Origin: Acidobacteriota bacterium
Lineage (GTDB): Bacteria; Actinomycetota; Acidimicrobiia; Spongiisociales; ZC4RG35
Direction: 5' to 3'
DNA: 56,934 nucleotides
Assembly (NCBI GenBank): GCA_004356805.1
Contig: SMXW01000081.1
Span: 1-56,934, forward strand
Below, in pieces: positions 23,844 to 31,690 of the stretch (position 1 is its first letter; each line of letters opens with the position of its first letter). The position numbers and the translations under genes were made by a program. The notes below the pieces were generated by a model. That model had not been told where the DNA came from and made no database searches. It saw only the letters and a list, made by a program, of their open reading frames with translations.

Positions 23844-26569
23844 TGACCCAACCTCGCGTCGTGGTCACCAACGACGACGCACTCCGCACCGACATCCGTC
23901 GCCTCGGCAACCAGCTCGGCGAGGCGCTGGTTCGTCAACATGGACCCGAGCTACTCGCCTTGGTGGAGAAGGTGCGCTCGCTTGGAAAGTCGGCACGGCG
24001 TGGGGGAAGCACCAAGGCCACCGCAAAACTGCATGAGCTCCTCTCGGACCTGCCCACCGATCAGGTGATCCCCCTGGTCAGAGCGTTCACAACTTACTTC
24101 TACCTCGCCAATGTCACCGAACAAGTTCATCGCGCTGATGAGTTGGCACCCGACGAGAGATATCTGCGATCGACCGTCGACCGGATCCTCGAAGCCGACC
24201 TCGACCGGGATCTCGTGGACGAGGTTCTCGGACGCTTCGAGGTCAGACCGGTGTTCACTGCGCATCCGACCGAGACTGCGAGACGCAGCATCCTCTCCAA
24301 GACCGCCGCACTCGCTGAGTTGATCGAAACTCGGCTCGAGACCGACAACCCGGACCGAATGGCGTCGATAGACAGACGATCGGCCGAACTCATCGACCAG
24401 ATCTGGCAAACGGATGAACTTCGACTGCAGCAACCCAGCGTGGTCGACGAGGCGAGATCCGCTCTCTACTACCTGGTCGCACTGGCCACAGAAGTTCTTC
24501 CAGTTGTCTTGGAGACGATCGCGACACAGTTCGACCGTCTCGGAGCAGATGCGGACTCGGTGCCGCTCAGGTTCGGCTCGTGGGTGGGTGGCGACAGGGA
24601 TGGAAACCCGGGCGTTTCCCCAGAAACAACACTGGAGACTCTCGCCCTTCAACACGATCGCGGCCTCACCCATCTCATTTTCCTCATCGAAGGGTTATCA
24701 GATGAGCTGTCCATCTCCAACCGTCTCTTCCCGATAAGCGCCGACCTCGAACAGTCACTCGAGGCAGACAAGGAGCATCTGCCGAACATCTGGCAGAGGG
24801 AGATGAGACGGACCGCAGGCGAGCCCTATCGCCTCAAGTGCTCCTATATTCACGCCCGCCTCTCCAATACCAGGGAGCGAATCCTTTCGGGAAACCCGCG
24901 TCACCAGGGCTCTGGCTATTTGCACCCGGACGAACTGACTGCCGATCTAGACCTGATGGCGGAGTCGCTGAAACAGGCCAAGGGACAACTGATCGCAGCC
25001 GGGTCGGTGGCCCGGGTTCGGCGAGCGGTCGGCACTCTCGGCTTTCAAATGGCGACACTCGATGTCCGAGAACACTCCCAGCAACACAGGACTGCCGTCG
25101 AGGAACTGTTTGACAATGTCGGGGTCGACCTCAAAGCCATGGGTGGCGCCCAACGTCTTCAGGTTCTCTCCAGCGAACTTGCCGGAGCCCGGCCTCTGTC
25201 GAGCCCCACAACGGAGCTTTCGGCGGAGGTGGAGAAGACCCTCGGTGTATTCCGGGCTATCCGCGAGGCCAAATCCCGGTACGGGCAGCAGGTGATCGAG
25301 AGTTATATCATCTCGATGACCGAGACGCCGGTCGACGTTCTCGAGGCCGCGGTTCTGGCCCGCGAAGCAGGTCTCATCGATCTTGGCCGAGGTATCGCCG
25401 ATATTGGGCTTGTACCCCTCGTGGAGACGATCGACGACCTCAAGGGCTCGGGTTTGTTACTCGACAACCTTCTCCACGACCCTCAGTACCGGCGTCTCGT
25501 GTCGCTGCGAGGCGACATCCAGGAAGTGATGCTCGGCTATTCCGATTCCAACAAAGTAGGCGGAATCGCGGCCTCCCAGTGGGAGATATACAAGGCGCAG
25601 AAGGTCATGCGCTCCGTTGCCGAGAAGCACAATGTGACGCTTCGTCTGTTCCACGGTCGGGGTGGCACCATCGGGCGTGGCGGTGGTCCGACCCACGCGG
25701 CGGTTCTGGCGCAGCCCTTCGGAACCATCGACGGCACGATAAAGATCACCGAACAGGGCGAAGTCATCTCGGAGAAGTACGGCAACCCCGGAATCGCTGC
25801 CCGAAACCTCGAACTGATGGTTGCTTCGGTCCTCGAGAGCTCACTGCTTCATCGAGAATCGCGTCGGCCCCCGGAGAAACTCGACCGTTGGACAGAAGCG
25901 ATGGACTGTCTAGCTTCCGAGGCCTACGCCGCCTATCGACGCCTCGTGGAGAACAGCAGCCTTGTCTCCTATTTCCTCTCGTCCACACCGGTCGAGGAGT
26001 TGGCGAAGATGAATATCGGCAGCCGACCATCGCGACGACCGGGTGCCGTCGACGGAGTTGACGACCTCCGGGCAATCCCCTGGGTGTTCGGTTGGACCCA
26101 GACCAGGCAAATCGTTCCCGGGTGGTTTGGAGTCGGCTCTGGTTTCGAAGCAGCTCGCGACGCCGGGTATGAAGATGTGCTGCGAGAGATGGCGATGGAA
26201 TGGGGCTTCATGCAGACGTTCTTGTCCAACGTCGAGATGACCCTGTTCAAAACGGACCTCGACATTGCCGAGCGTTACGTCGACACCCTCGTCGCCCCTG
26301 AGCACCAACACCTTCTCCATTCGATCCGGACCGAGCGTGATCTGACGATCGCTCAGGTGCTCGAAATTCGAGACGTGGACCAGCTGCTCGACGATGCCGG
26401 CCTCCTCCGTCGCACGCTCGACGTGCGCGATGTCTACCTCGATCCGATCAACTATCTGCAAGTATCACTTCTGGAGAGATCCCGTAAAGAGGAGGAATCA
26501 CCTGACCTCAACCGGGCACTCCTGTTGACGGTCAACGGAATCGCAGCCGGCATGCGCAACACCGGCTGA
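23843..26569 (+). CDS. ppc: phosphoenolpyruvate carboxylase
   Basis: Fixes bicarbonate onto phosphoenolpyruvate to give oxaloacetate, the main anaplerotic step. At 908 aa it is full length. Motifs include FTAHPTETARRS with the catalytic histidine, GGDRDGNPGV, GYSDSNKVGG, the glycine loop FHGRGGTIGRGGGPTH and RQIVPGWFGVG, and the C-terminal RNTG needed for allosteric control. The GTG 23843 overlaps the last base of the upstream TAG stop, so it is probably translated from the cox transcript. Whether this coupling is physiological, for example to replenish the citric-acid cycle during CO use, is inference. Confidence 0.97.
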   Translation: MTQPRVVVTNDDALRTDIRRLGNQLGEALVRQHGPELLALVEKVRSLGKSARRGGSTKATAKLHELLSDLPTDQVIPLVRAFTTYFYLANVTEQVHRADELAPDERYLRSTVDRILEADLDRDLVDEVLGRFEVRPVFTAHPTETARRSILSKTAALAELIETRLETDNPDRMASIDRRSAELIDQIWQTDELRLQQPSVVDEARSALYYLVALATEVLPVVLETIATQFDRLGADADSVPLRFGSWVGGDRDGNPGVSPETTLETLALQHDRGLTHLIFLIEGLSDELSISNRLFPISADLEQSLEADKEHLPNIWQREMRRTAGEPYRLKCSYIHARLSNTRERILSGNPRHQGSGYLHPDELTADLDLMAESLKQAKGQLIAAGSVARVRRAVGTLGFQMATLDVREHSQQHRTAVEELFDNVGVDLKAMGGAQRLQVLSSELAGARPLSSPTTELSAEVEKTLGVFRAIREAKSRYGQQVIESYIISMTETPVDVLEAAVLAREAGLIDLGRGIADIGLVPLVETIDDLKGSGLLLDNLLHDPQYRRLVSLRGDIQEVMLGYSDSNKVGGIAASQWEIYKAQKVMRSVAEKHNVTLRLFHGRGGTIGRGGGPTHAAVLAQPFGTIDGTIKITEQGEVISEKYGNPGIAARNLELMVASVLESSLLHRESRRPPEKLDRWTEAMDCLASEAYAAYRRLVENSSLVSYFLSSTPVEELAKMNIGSRPSRRPGAVDGVDDLRAIPWVFGWTQTRQIVPGWFGVGSGFEAARDAGYEDVLREMAMEWGFMQTFLSNVEMTLFKTDLDIAERYVDTLVAPEHQHLLHSIRTERDLTIAQVLEIRDVDQLLDDAGLLRRTLDVRDVYLDPINYLQVSLLERSRKEEESPDLNRALLLTVNGIAAGMRNTG

Positions 26570-26646
26570 GCTGTTTCCTCGCTCGAATAGGAGGCCTCGT
26601 CTCACCGTAATGGGCCATCGTCAACCCAGGTCCGGGGTTCCGGTCG

Positions 26647-26652
26647 TAGGCT
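26647..26652 (+). promoter_or_regulatory. -10 box of upp (leaderless type)
   Basis: TAGGCT followed by 8 nt and ATG 26661. No ribosome binding site precedes the ATG. The rest of the 91-bp gap after ppc shows no terminator with a T-run. Confidence 0.42.
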
Positions 26653-26660
26653 GGCAGTCC

Positions 26661-27281
26661 ATGGCCATCACCATCCTCGATCATCCGCTTGCGTCCGACT
26701 TGCTCACCATTCTGCGGAGCCGGGAGACCAACCCACCCGACTTTCGTCAGACGGCCGAAAGACTTGGTTACCTGCTCGTCGCCGAAGCTCTGTCGGACAT
26801 GCCCACAGACCCTGTAGAGATCATGACCCCTCTCGAACCCATGACGGGTCAGCAACTCCACAGACCCGTCGTTGCAGTCGCGGTTCTCCGGGCGGGTCTT
26901 GGGCTTCTTCAATCTGTCCTGAGTCTGGTCCCCGACGCCGCGATCGGCTTCGCGGGAGTGCAACGCAACGAGGAGACCGCCGAACCGATGGAGTACTACA
27001 CGAAGTTCCCCACCCTCGTCGACGCCCGTGTGTTGATTCTGGAGCCGATGCTCGCCACTGGAGGCTCCCTCTCCTGGGCCATTGACAAGGTCAAGGAGAA
27101 CGGGGCGAATGACATCACCGCGGTGTGCGTTGTGATCGCTCCAGAGGGAGTCGACCGCATGAAAGATGACCACCCTGATGTTCGGATCGTCGCGGCGTCC
27201 CTCGACCGCGAGCTCAATCCCAACTACTACATCGCTCCCGGTCTGGGCGACATGGGAGACCGTCTCTTCGGCACCGTGTGA
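26661..27281 (+). CDS. upp: uracil phosphoribosyltransferase
   Basis: Salvages uracil to UMP with PRPP. The 206-aa protein has the PRTase pyrophosphate loop AVLRAGLGLL, the PRPP-binding loop LEPMLATGGSLSWAI and the uracil-binding C-terminal NYYIAPGLGDMGDRLFGT. The start MAITILDHPLASDLLT is family-typical, which rules out the longer frame beginning at 26610. Together with the pyrimidine-nucleoside phosphorylase and cytidine deaminase in this window it supplies a pyrimidine salvage route. Confidence 0.96.
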   Translation: MAITILDHPLASDLLTILRSRETNPPDFRQTAERLGYLLVAEALSDMPTDPVEIMTPLEPMTGQQLHRPVVAVAVLRAGLGLLQSVLSLVPDAAIGFAGVQRNEETAEPMEYYTKFPTLVDARVLILEPMLATGGSLSWAIDKVKENGANDITAVCVVIAPEGVDRMKDDHPDVRIVAASLDRELNPNYYIAPGLGDMGDRLFGTV

Positions 27282-27544
27282 GCCGATTCGAGGACGCGGT
27301 CACGACGGTGATCACTCACCTGGAGCCAGGCGACGTCGTCACCTATGGCGAGGTTGCGGCAGAAGCCGGGTTCCCCGGGGCGGCGAGGGCAGTCGGCACC
27401 CTTCTCCGCACGGCGGACGCCGATCTTCCCTGGTGGCGCGTGGTCGGATCGGGGGGCCACCTCCGTACCCCGAATCCGGGCCGGCAGGCTCGACTATTGG
27501 CGGATGACGGCGTGCTCGTTGTCGACAATCGGGTCAGGCTCTAG
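27278..27544 (+). CDS. alkyltransferase-like protein (MGMT C-terminal fold, no catalytic cysteine)
   Basis: An 88-aa protein equal to the DNA-binding domain of O6-alkylguanine-DNA alkyltransferase: VTYGEVAAEAGFPGAARAVGTLL carries the helix-turn-helix with the arginine finger, followed by PWWRVVGSGG at residues 51-60. The PCHR active-site cysteine is replaced by Trp52 and the histidine by Trp53. Such alkyltransferase-like (ATL) proteins bind O6-alkylguanine without repairing it and mark it for nucleotide excision repair. The GTG start overlaps the upp stop by 4 nt. Lack of methyltransferase activity is inferred from the missing cysteine. Confidence 0.88.
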   Translation: MSRFEDAVTTVITHLEPGDVVTYGEVAAEAGFPGAARAVGTLLRTADADLPWWRVVGSGGHLRTPNPGRQARLLADDGVLVVDNRVRL

Positions 27545-27643
27545 CGCGTTCGTCGTCTGGTTGATCGTCTCGAGCCTTCAGGCAGGAACCGCTGACGGTA
27601 CCCCCGTCGTCCAATGGAAGAGGAATCTCGATTGAAGGATGAG

Positions 27644-28387
27644 ATGCAGCGTTCAACTATTGCAATTCTGGCGGCTGCGGCCATCGGACTGGCAGCTTGC
27701 ACGGCCGGTCAGGAAACTACCCAGCCGCCCAATATCACTGTCAACACGGGGGAAACCCAGTCGGGGATCTCTGTTTCCGGAACCGGCGAAGTCACCGGGA
27801 CACCCGACACCGTGACGGTGAACATCGGCGTGTCTGTTCGGGGCGAGACTATCGCCGAGGCCAGTGCACTCGCAGCTGAGAAAGCCGATGCGCTGATCAA
27901 TTCCCTCACATCCAATGGTGTTGACCCGGACGACATCACCACAACCAACTACTCAATCTGGCCTGAGTACGACTACCGAAACAATCGGGAGAAGCTCATT
28001 GGCTACCGGGTGGACAACACTGTCCGGGCCAAGATCCGCGACGTCGGTGAAGCCGGAAACGTCCTCGACTCGGCCGTCGAAGCCGGCGGAGACGCGGTTC
28101 GCGTCAACGGTCTCAGTTTCTCGATTGAAGATGACACCGAAATGATCGAGGCCGCCCGCCAGGTGGCCTGGAATGACGCACTGGCCAAAGCCCAGCAACT
28201 AGCAGATCTTTCCGGTCAGACACTGGGCCCGGCCATCACCATCAACGAAACGTTCAGCAGGGCACCGACACCGATTCCGTTCGAGAGTCTCGCCTTCGAT
28301 GAGGTGGCCGGTGTCGGAACACGCATCGAACCGGGGACATCTGCGGTGACGATCACTATCCAGGTTCAGTTCGCACTCGAGGGCTGA
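27644..28387 (+). CDS. SIMPL-domain lipoprotein
   Basis: Predicted surface lipoprotein of 247 aa with a signal peptide (about residues 1-18) ending in the lipobox GLAAC, then a SIMPL/DUF541 domain: ISVSGTGEVTGTPDTVTVNIGV, TTNYSIWPEYDYRNN, and KAQQLADLSGQTLG near the end. Family members (BP26 of Brucella, YggE of E. coli) form periplasmic or surface oligomers of unclear role, sometimes in stress tolerance. I choose ATG 27644 because the signal peptide begins there and GAAGGA lies just upstream; ATG 27614 would add a charged stretch before it. The stop is followed at once by an inverted repeat (28389-28407). Confidence 0.87.
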   Translation: MQRSTIAILAAAAIGLAACTAGQETTQPPNITVNTGETQSGISVSGTGEVTGTPDTVTVNIGVSVRGETIAEASALAAEKADALINSLTSNGVDPDDITTTNYSIWPEYDYRNNREKLIGYRVDNTVRAKIRDVGEAGNVLDSAVEAGGDAVRVNGLSFSIEDDTEMIEAARQVAWNDALAKAQQLADLSGQTLGPAITINETFSRAPTPIPFESLAFDEVAGVGTRIEPGTSAVTITIQVQFALEG

Positions 28388-28388
28388 T

Positions 28389-28407
28389 GCGTGTGCCGTG
28401 CACACGC
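28389..28407. repeat. 8-bp perfect inverted repeat between the SIMPL gene and the arginine operon
   Basis: GCGTGTGC, a 3-nt spacer CGT, then GCACACGC. It starts one base after the TGA of the SIMPL gene and ends directly against the TAAATT box of the arginine operon. It could be an RNA hairpin ending the upstream transcript, though a T-run is missing, or an operator for arginine control. It does not look like a classical ARG box. Confidence 0.55.
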
Positions 28408-28413
28408 TAAATT
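28408..28413 (+). promoter_or_regulatory. -10 box of the arginine operon (leaderless type)
   Basis: TAAATT followed by 6 nt and ATC 28420, the codon where homologues begin. The box also contains an in-frame TAA (28408-28410), so the coding frame cannot start further upstream. Confidence 0.5.
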
Positions 28414-28419
28414 GGAGCG

Positions 28420-29421
28420 ATCAGGCACTTCGCCAACACATACGACTGGTCACGACCCGAGTTACAGACCCTGATCGACGAGGCCCGAGTCTTCAAGGCG
28501 TCCCCGTACGGTGACACTCTCTCAGGGAAGACGATCGCACTTCTCTTCCTCAACAACTCCCTGCGAACCCGCACCTCGTTCGACGTCGGGGCCAATCAGC
28601 TGGGCGGCCACGCGGTGGTGCTGTCTCCGTCTGGTGGCATATGGCCCCTCGAGTTCGAAGACGATGTTGTCATGGACGGGGACGCCGAGGAGCACGTCAA
28701 GGAGGCGGCCAAAGTCCTCTCCCGCTACTGCGACCTCATAGGGATCCGTGCGTTCCCCAAGTTCGAGGACTGGGAGGAGGATCGCAAGGACCGAATCCTC
28801 AACTCCTTCGTCAACCACGCCGAGGTCCCGGTCATCAACATGGAGACGATCACACACCCCTGCCAGGAGATGGCCATGACCATGGCTCTCCAAGAGCAGA
28901 TCGGCCAGCTCGACGGAAAGAAGTTCGTTCTCACCTGGGCCTACCACCCGAAACCTCTCAACACAGCCGTCGCCAACTCCGCCCTGGTCATCGCCGCCAA
29001 GTTTGGAATGGACGTCACTCTCCTTTGCCCGAACGAAGAGTTTGTGCTTGACCATCGCTATCTGGACATTGCGCGCTCAGACGCCAACTCCAACGGACGG
29101 GGCATCACCGTCACCCATGACATCGACGCCGCCTATCGAGGGGCAGACGTCATCTACGCCAAGAGTTGGGGTGCCCTTCCCTACTTCGGCAACTGGGAAG
29201 AGGAGAAACCCATCAGGGATCAGTACCGACACTTCATCGTGGACGAGGAGAAGATGGCTCTCACCAACGATGCCCTAGTGAGTCATTGTCTTCCAATGAG
29301 GCGAAACGTCATCATGACCGACGCCGTGTTTGATGCCAGCAATTGCTTTGCCTACGAAGAGGCCGAAAACCGTCTCCACACCCAAAAAGCGATCATGAGC
29401 GCCCTGATAGGTGGCGGCTGA
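28420..29421 (+). CDS. argF': N-acetylornithine carbamoyltransferase, apparent ATC start
   Basis: Carbamoylates N-acetylornithine to N-acetylcitrulline, as in Xanthomonas, rather than ornithine. The carbamoyl-phosphate loop is SLRTRTSF (residues 47-54), with HPCQE, the proline-rich loop HPKPLNTAVANSA and SHCLPMRRNV further on. The glutamate of MDGDAEEH (Glu90) aligns with Glu92, the residue that selects acetyl- over succinylornithine. Overall similarity to the Xanthomonas campestris enzyme, as I recall its sequence, is very high. The first canonical codon in frame is GTG 28615, which would delete the carbamoyl-phosphate site. The family start (KHF..T.DWSR) coincides with ATC 28420, read here as the start. 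Total 333 aa. Confidence 0.88.
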   Translation: MRHFANTYDWSRPELQTLIDEARVFKASPYGDTLSGKTIALLFLNNSLRTRTSFDVGANQLGGHAVVLSPSGGIWPLEFEDDVVMDGDAEEHVKEAAKVLSRYCDLIGIRAFPKFEDWEEDRKDRILNSFVNHAEVPVINMETITHPCQEMAMTMALQEQIGQLDGKKFVLTWAYHPKPLNTAVANSALVIAAKFGMDVTLLCPNEEFVLDHRYLDIARSDANSNGRGITVTHDIDAAYRGADVIYAKSWGALPYFGNWEEEKPIRDQYRHFIVDEEKMALTNDALVSHCLPMRRNVIMTDAVFDASNCFAYEEAENRLHTQKAIMSALIGGG

Positions 29422-29423
29422 CG

Positions 29424-30755
29424 ATGACTCCCAACCAAGACGTCCGCCACACAATCGTGCAGCTCTTGTCGAGCATGAGCGACGGGAAGGAGATTCGCAC
29501 CTATCTCAGCCGGTTCTCCCAGCTCGATCAGTCTCGATTCGCCGTTATCAAAATTGGCGGGGCCATCCTTCAGAACAGACTCGAAGAAACGGCAGCCGCT
29601 CTCGCTCTTCTCCACACGGTCGGATTGACTCCGATAGTCCTCCACGGCGGCGGACCTCAACTCGACGAACGGCTGAAGAGCGACGGCATCGTCACAGACA
29701 GAGTCGACGGCCTGAGGGTCACGACCAGCGAGGTACTCGACGCAGCTCGCGACATCTTCACAGCGCAGAACATATCTCTCGTCGAGGCGCTGAGGGGCCA
29801 GGGTGTGTCCGCCCACGGACTCACTCAGGGCGCGTTCGACGCTGACATCATCGATCAGGACAAGTACGGCTTCGTCGGCGAACCCGCAGAGCTCCATCTC
29901 GATCTGTTGCGATCGATCGTAAAATCCGGGGCGATCCCAATCCTCACCTGCCTCGGTGTGGCTCGCGGAGGACAGCTGGTGAACATGAACGCTGACTCGG
30001 CCACCCGACTCCTCGTCCACGTCATCCAGCCGATGAAGATCATTTTCCTGGTCGACTCCGGTGGTCTCCGTGGCAGCGACGGCCGGATCATCGAGTCGAT
30101 CAATCTCGCTTCGGACTTCGACGACCTGATGAGTCAGGATTGGGTCCACTCCGGGATGAGACTCAAGCTCGCTGAAATCCGCCGTCTTCTGGACGACTCG
30201 CCTGCTTCGACCTCGGTGTCGATCACAAACCCCGCCACACTGGTCAAGGAATTGTTCACCCATGGGGGCGCAGGCACCCTTGTCCGCAAAGGCGAGGAGA
30301 TCCTCAAATACGAAGACAAGGCCGATCTCGACCGTGACCGCATCGAGGATCTCGTGCAGGGAGCGTTCGGTCGAAAGCTGGAGCCCCGCTGGTGGGACGA
30401 CCTGGACCTGTCGGCCGCCTATGTCTCGGAGAGTTACCGGGCCGGCGCGGTGGTGACCCATATCGACGACTTCACCTATCTCGACAAGTTCGCGATTCAT
30501 GAGAGCGCTCAAGGGGAAGGACTGGCCAGAACTGTCTGGACCCATGTGACCAGGGACTTCCCGGTGCTCTTCTGGAGGTCGAGAAGCGACAATCGTTTCA
30601 ACGCCTTCTATGCCAAGGAGGCCGATGGGTCGGTGAAACGAGACCACTGGAACATCTACTGGATAGGTGAGACCGATTTCGACACGATTAGTCGTGCCGT
30701 CAAACGACTGACCGGGCTTCCAGCAGCCTTCCGCAAGGACTCCTCGGGTGTCTGA
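29424..30755 (+). CDS. argB: bifunctional N-acetylglutamate kinase/synthase (fused argB-argA type)
   Basis: Two-domain enzyme for the first two arginine steps. An amino-acid kinase domain (about residues 38-285) shows VIKIGGAIL, VLHGGGPQLDERL, NMNADSATRLL and FLVDSGGLRG. A C-terminal GNAT domain (about 300-443) contains YLDKFAIHESAQGEGLARTVW and FNAFY, typical of the vertebrate-like NAGS domain. The 443-aa length and domain order match the Xanthomonas NAGS-K. ATG 29424 lies 2 nt after the carbamoyltransferase stop. The next gene, argC, overlaps by 8 nt. Feedback inhibition by arginine is expected from the family but not visible. Confidence 0.9.
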   Translation: MTPNQDVRHTIVQLLSSMSDGKEIRTYLSRFSQLDQSRFAVIKIGGAILQNRLEETAAALALLHTVGLTPIVLHGGGPQLDERLKSDGIVTDRVDGLRVTTSEVLDAARDIFTAQNISLVEALRGQGVSAHGLTQGAFDADIIDQDKYGFVGEPAELHLDLLRSIVKSGAIPILTCLGVARGGQLVNMNADSATRLLVHVIQPMKIIFLVDSGGLRGSDGRIIESINLASDFDDLMSQDWVHSGMRLKLAEIRRLLDDSPASTSVSITNPATLVKELFTHGGAGTLVRKGEEILKYEDKADLDRDRIEDLVQGAFGRKLEPRWWDDLDLSAAYVSESYRAGAVVTHIDDFTYLDKFAIHESAQGEGLARTVWTHVTRDFPVLFWRSRSDNRFNAFYAKEADGSVKRDHWNIYWIGETDFDTISRAVKRLTGLPAAFRKDSSGV

Positions 30756-31671
30756 GGCCAAATCCGTCGGTGTTGTCGGCGCCCGCGGGCACACCGGGAG
30801 TGAACTGCTCCGTCTCCTCGACAGGCACCCCGGCCTCACCGTGAAATACGCGGGGTCAAGAGAGCTTGCCGGTCGTCCGGTTCCCGAGATCGAGGAACTC
30901 ACCTTCGGAGACCTGGACGCGGACGGGGTGGTCGATTTAGAGCTGGATGCAGTGTTTCTCGCTCTTCCCGACGGTGTCGGCAAACCCTTCTTCTCCGCTC
31001 TGCCCACCGATACCGTGATCGTCGACATTTCCTCAGACCACCGCTTCGATGACACGTGGATCTACGGTCTCCCCGAGCTCAACCGAGAGAAGATCGCCGG
31101 AGCCAGGCGAGTCGCCAATCCGGGCTGTTACGCCACCGTGATGCAGTTGGCGCTGGCACCTTTCGTCGATGATCTCGATGGAGTGCCTGTTGTGTTCGGT
31201 GTCTCCGGGCACTCCGGAGCCGGCACCACACCATCGAGAAAGAATGACCCGGATCGTCTCGCCGACAACCTGTTGCCTTACAAGCTCGTGGGCCACACCC
31301 ATGAGCGAGAGGCCATCCGACACCTGGGTCACCCGGTTCGCTTCATGCCCCACGTCCACCAAGCGTTCAGAGGTCTTCTCATAACTTCACATATCCCGGT
31401 AGCCACTCCGATCACCAGTGGCGAAGCGGTGCAACGTCTGGTTGATGCCTATGCCGATGAGCCTCTGATCGACATCCAGGAAGGGATTCCCGAGTTGCGC
31501 GACGGCGCCGGACGTCTGGGCGTCCTACTTGGTGGCGTGCACGTGAGCGAGGATGGCCGAAACTTGGTGGTTGTGGGCGCCGAAGACAACCTCCTCAAAG
31601 GAGCCGCAGTTCAGGCGGTACAGAATCTCAACCTCGCCTTCGGCCAACCGGAGTTCGCCGCGATCCTCTGA
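30748..31671 (+). CDS. argC: N-acetyl-gamma-glutamyl-phosphate reductase
   Basis: NADPH-dependent reductase making N-acetylglutamate semialdehyde, third step of arginine synthesis. The N-terminal Rossmann motif is VGVVGARGHTGSELLRLL, the catalytic cysteine is in VANPGCYATVMQLAL, and the substrate histidine lies in FMPHVHQAFRG. At 307 aa it is a short-type ArgC. The GTG 30748 overlaps the argB stop. It closes a three-gene unit; argD and the acetylcitrulline deacetylase that the pathway needs are not in the window. Confidence 0.95.
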   Translation: MSEAKSVGVVGARGHTGSELLRLLDRHPGLTVKYAGSRELAGRPVPEIEELTFGDLDADGVVDLELDAVFLALPDGVGKPFFSALPTDTVIVDISSDHRFDDTWIYGLPELNREKIAGARRVANPGCYATVMQLALAPFVDDLDGVPVVFGVSGHSGAGTTPSRKNDPDRLADNLLPYKLVGHTHEREAIRHLGHPVRFMPHVHQAFRGLLITSHIPVATPITSGEAVQRLVDAYADEPLIDIQEGIPELRDGAGRLGVLLGGVHVSEDGRNLVVVGAEDNLLKGAAVQAVQNLNLAFGQPEFAAIL

Positions 31672-31678
31672 ACGCGAA

Positions 31679-31684
31679 TAGTTT
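31679..31684 (+). promoter_or_regulatory. -10 box of the nucleoside phosphorylase gene (leaderless type)
   Basis: TAGTTT followed by GTGCCC and ATG 31691, 6 nt spacing. It decides for ATG 31691 over the GTG at 31685. Confidence 0.5.
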
Positions 31685-31690
31685 GTGCCC

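Noticed and set aside
27545-27643. A tRNA or small RNA in the gap before the SIMPL lipoprotein
   Set aside because: I could not fold a cloverleaf or find a T-loop consensus. The stretch seems to be only a short upstream region.
29352-31055. A 567-codon minus-strand frame opposite the fused NAG kinase/synthase and argC
   Set aside because: It is a mirror of well-conserved coding sequence, with low-complexity residues and no family pattern.
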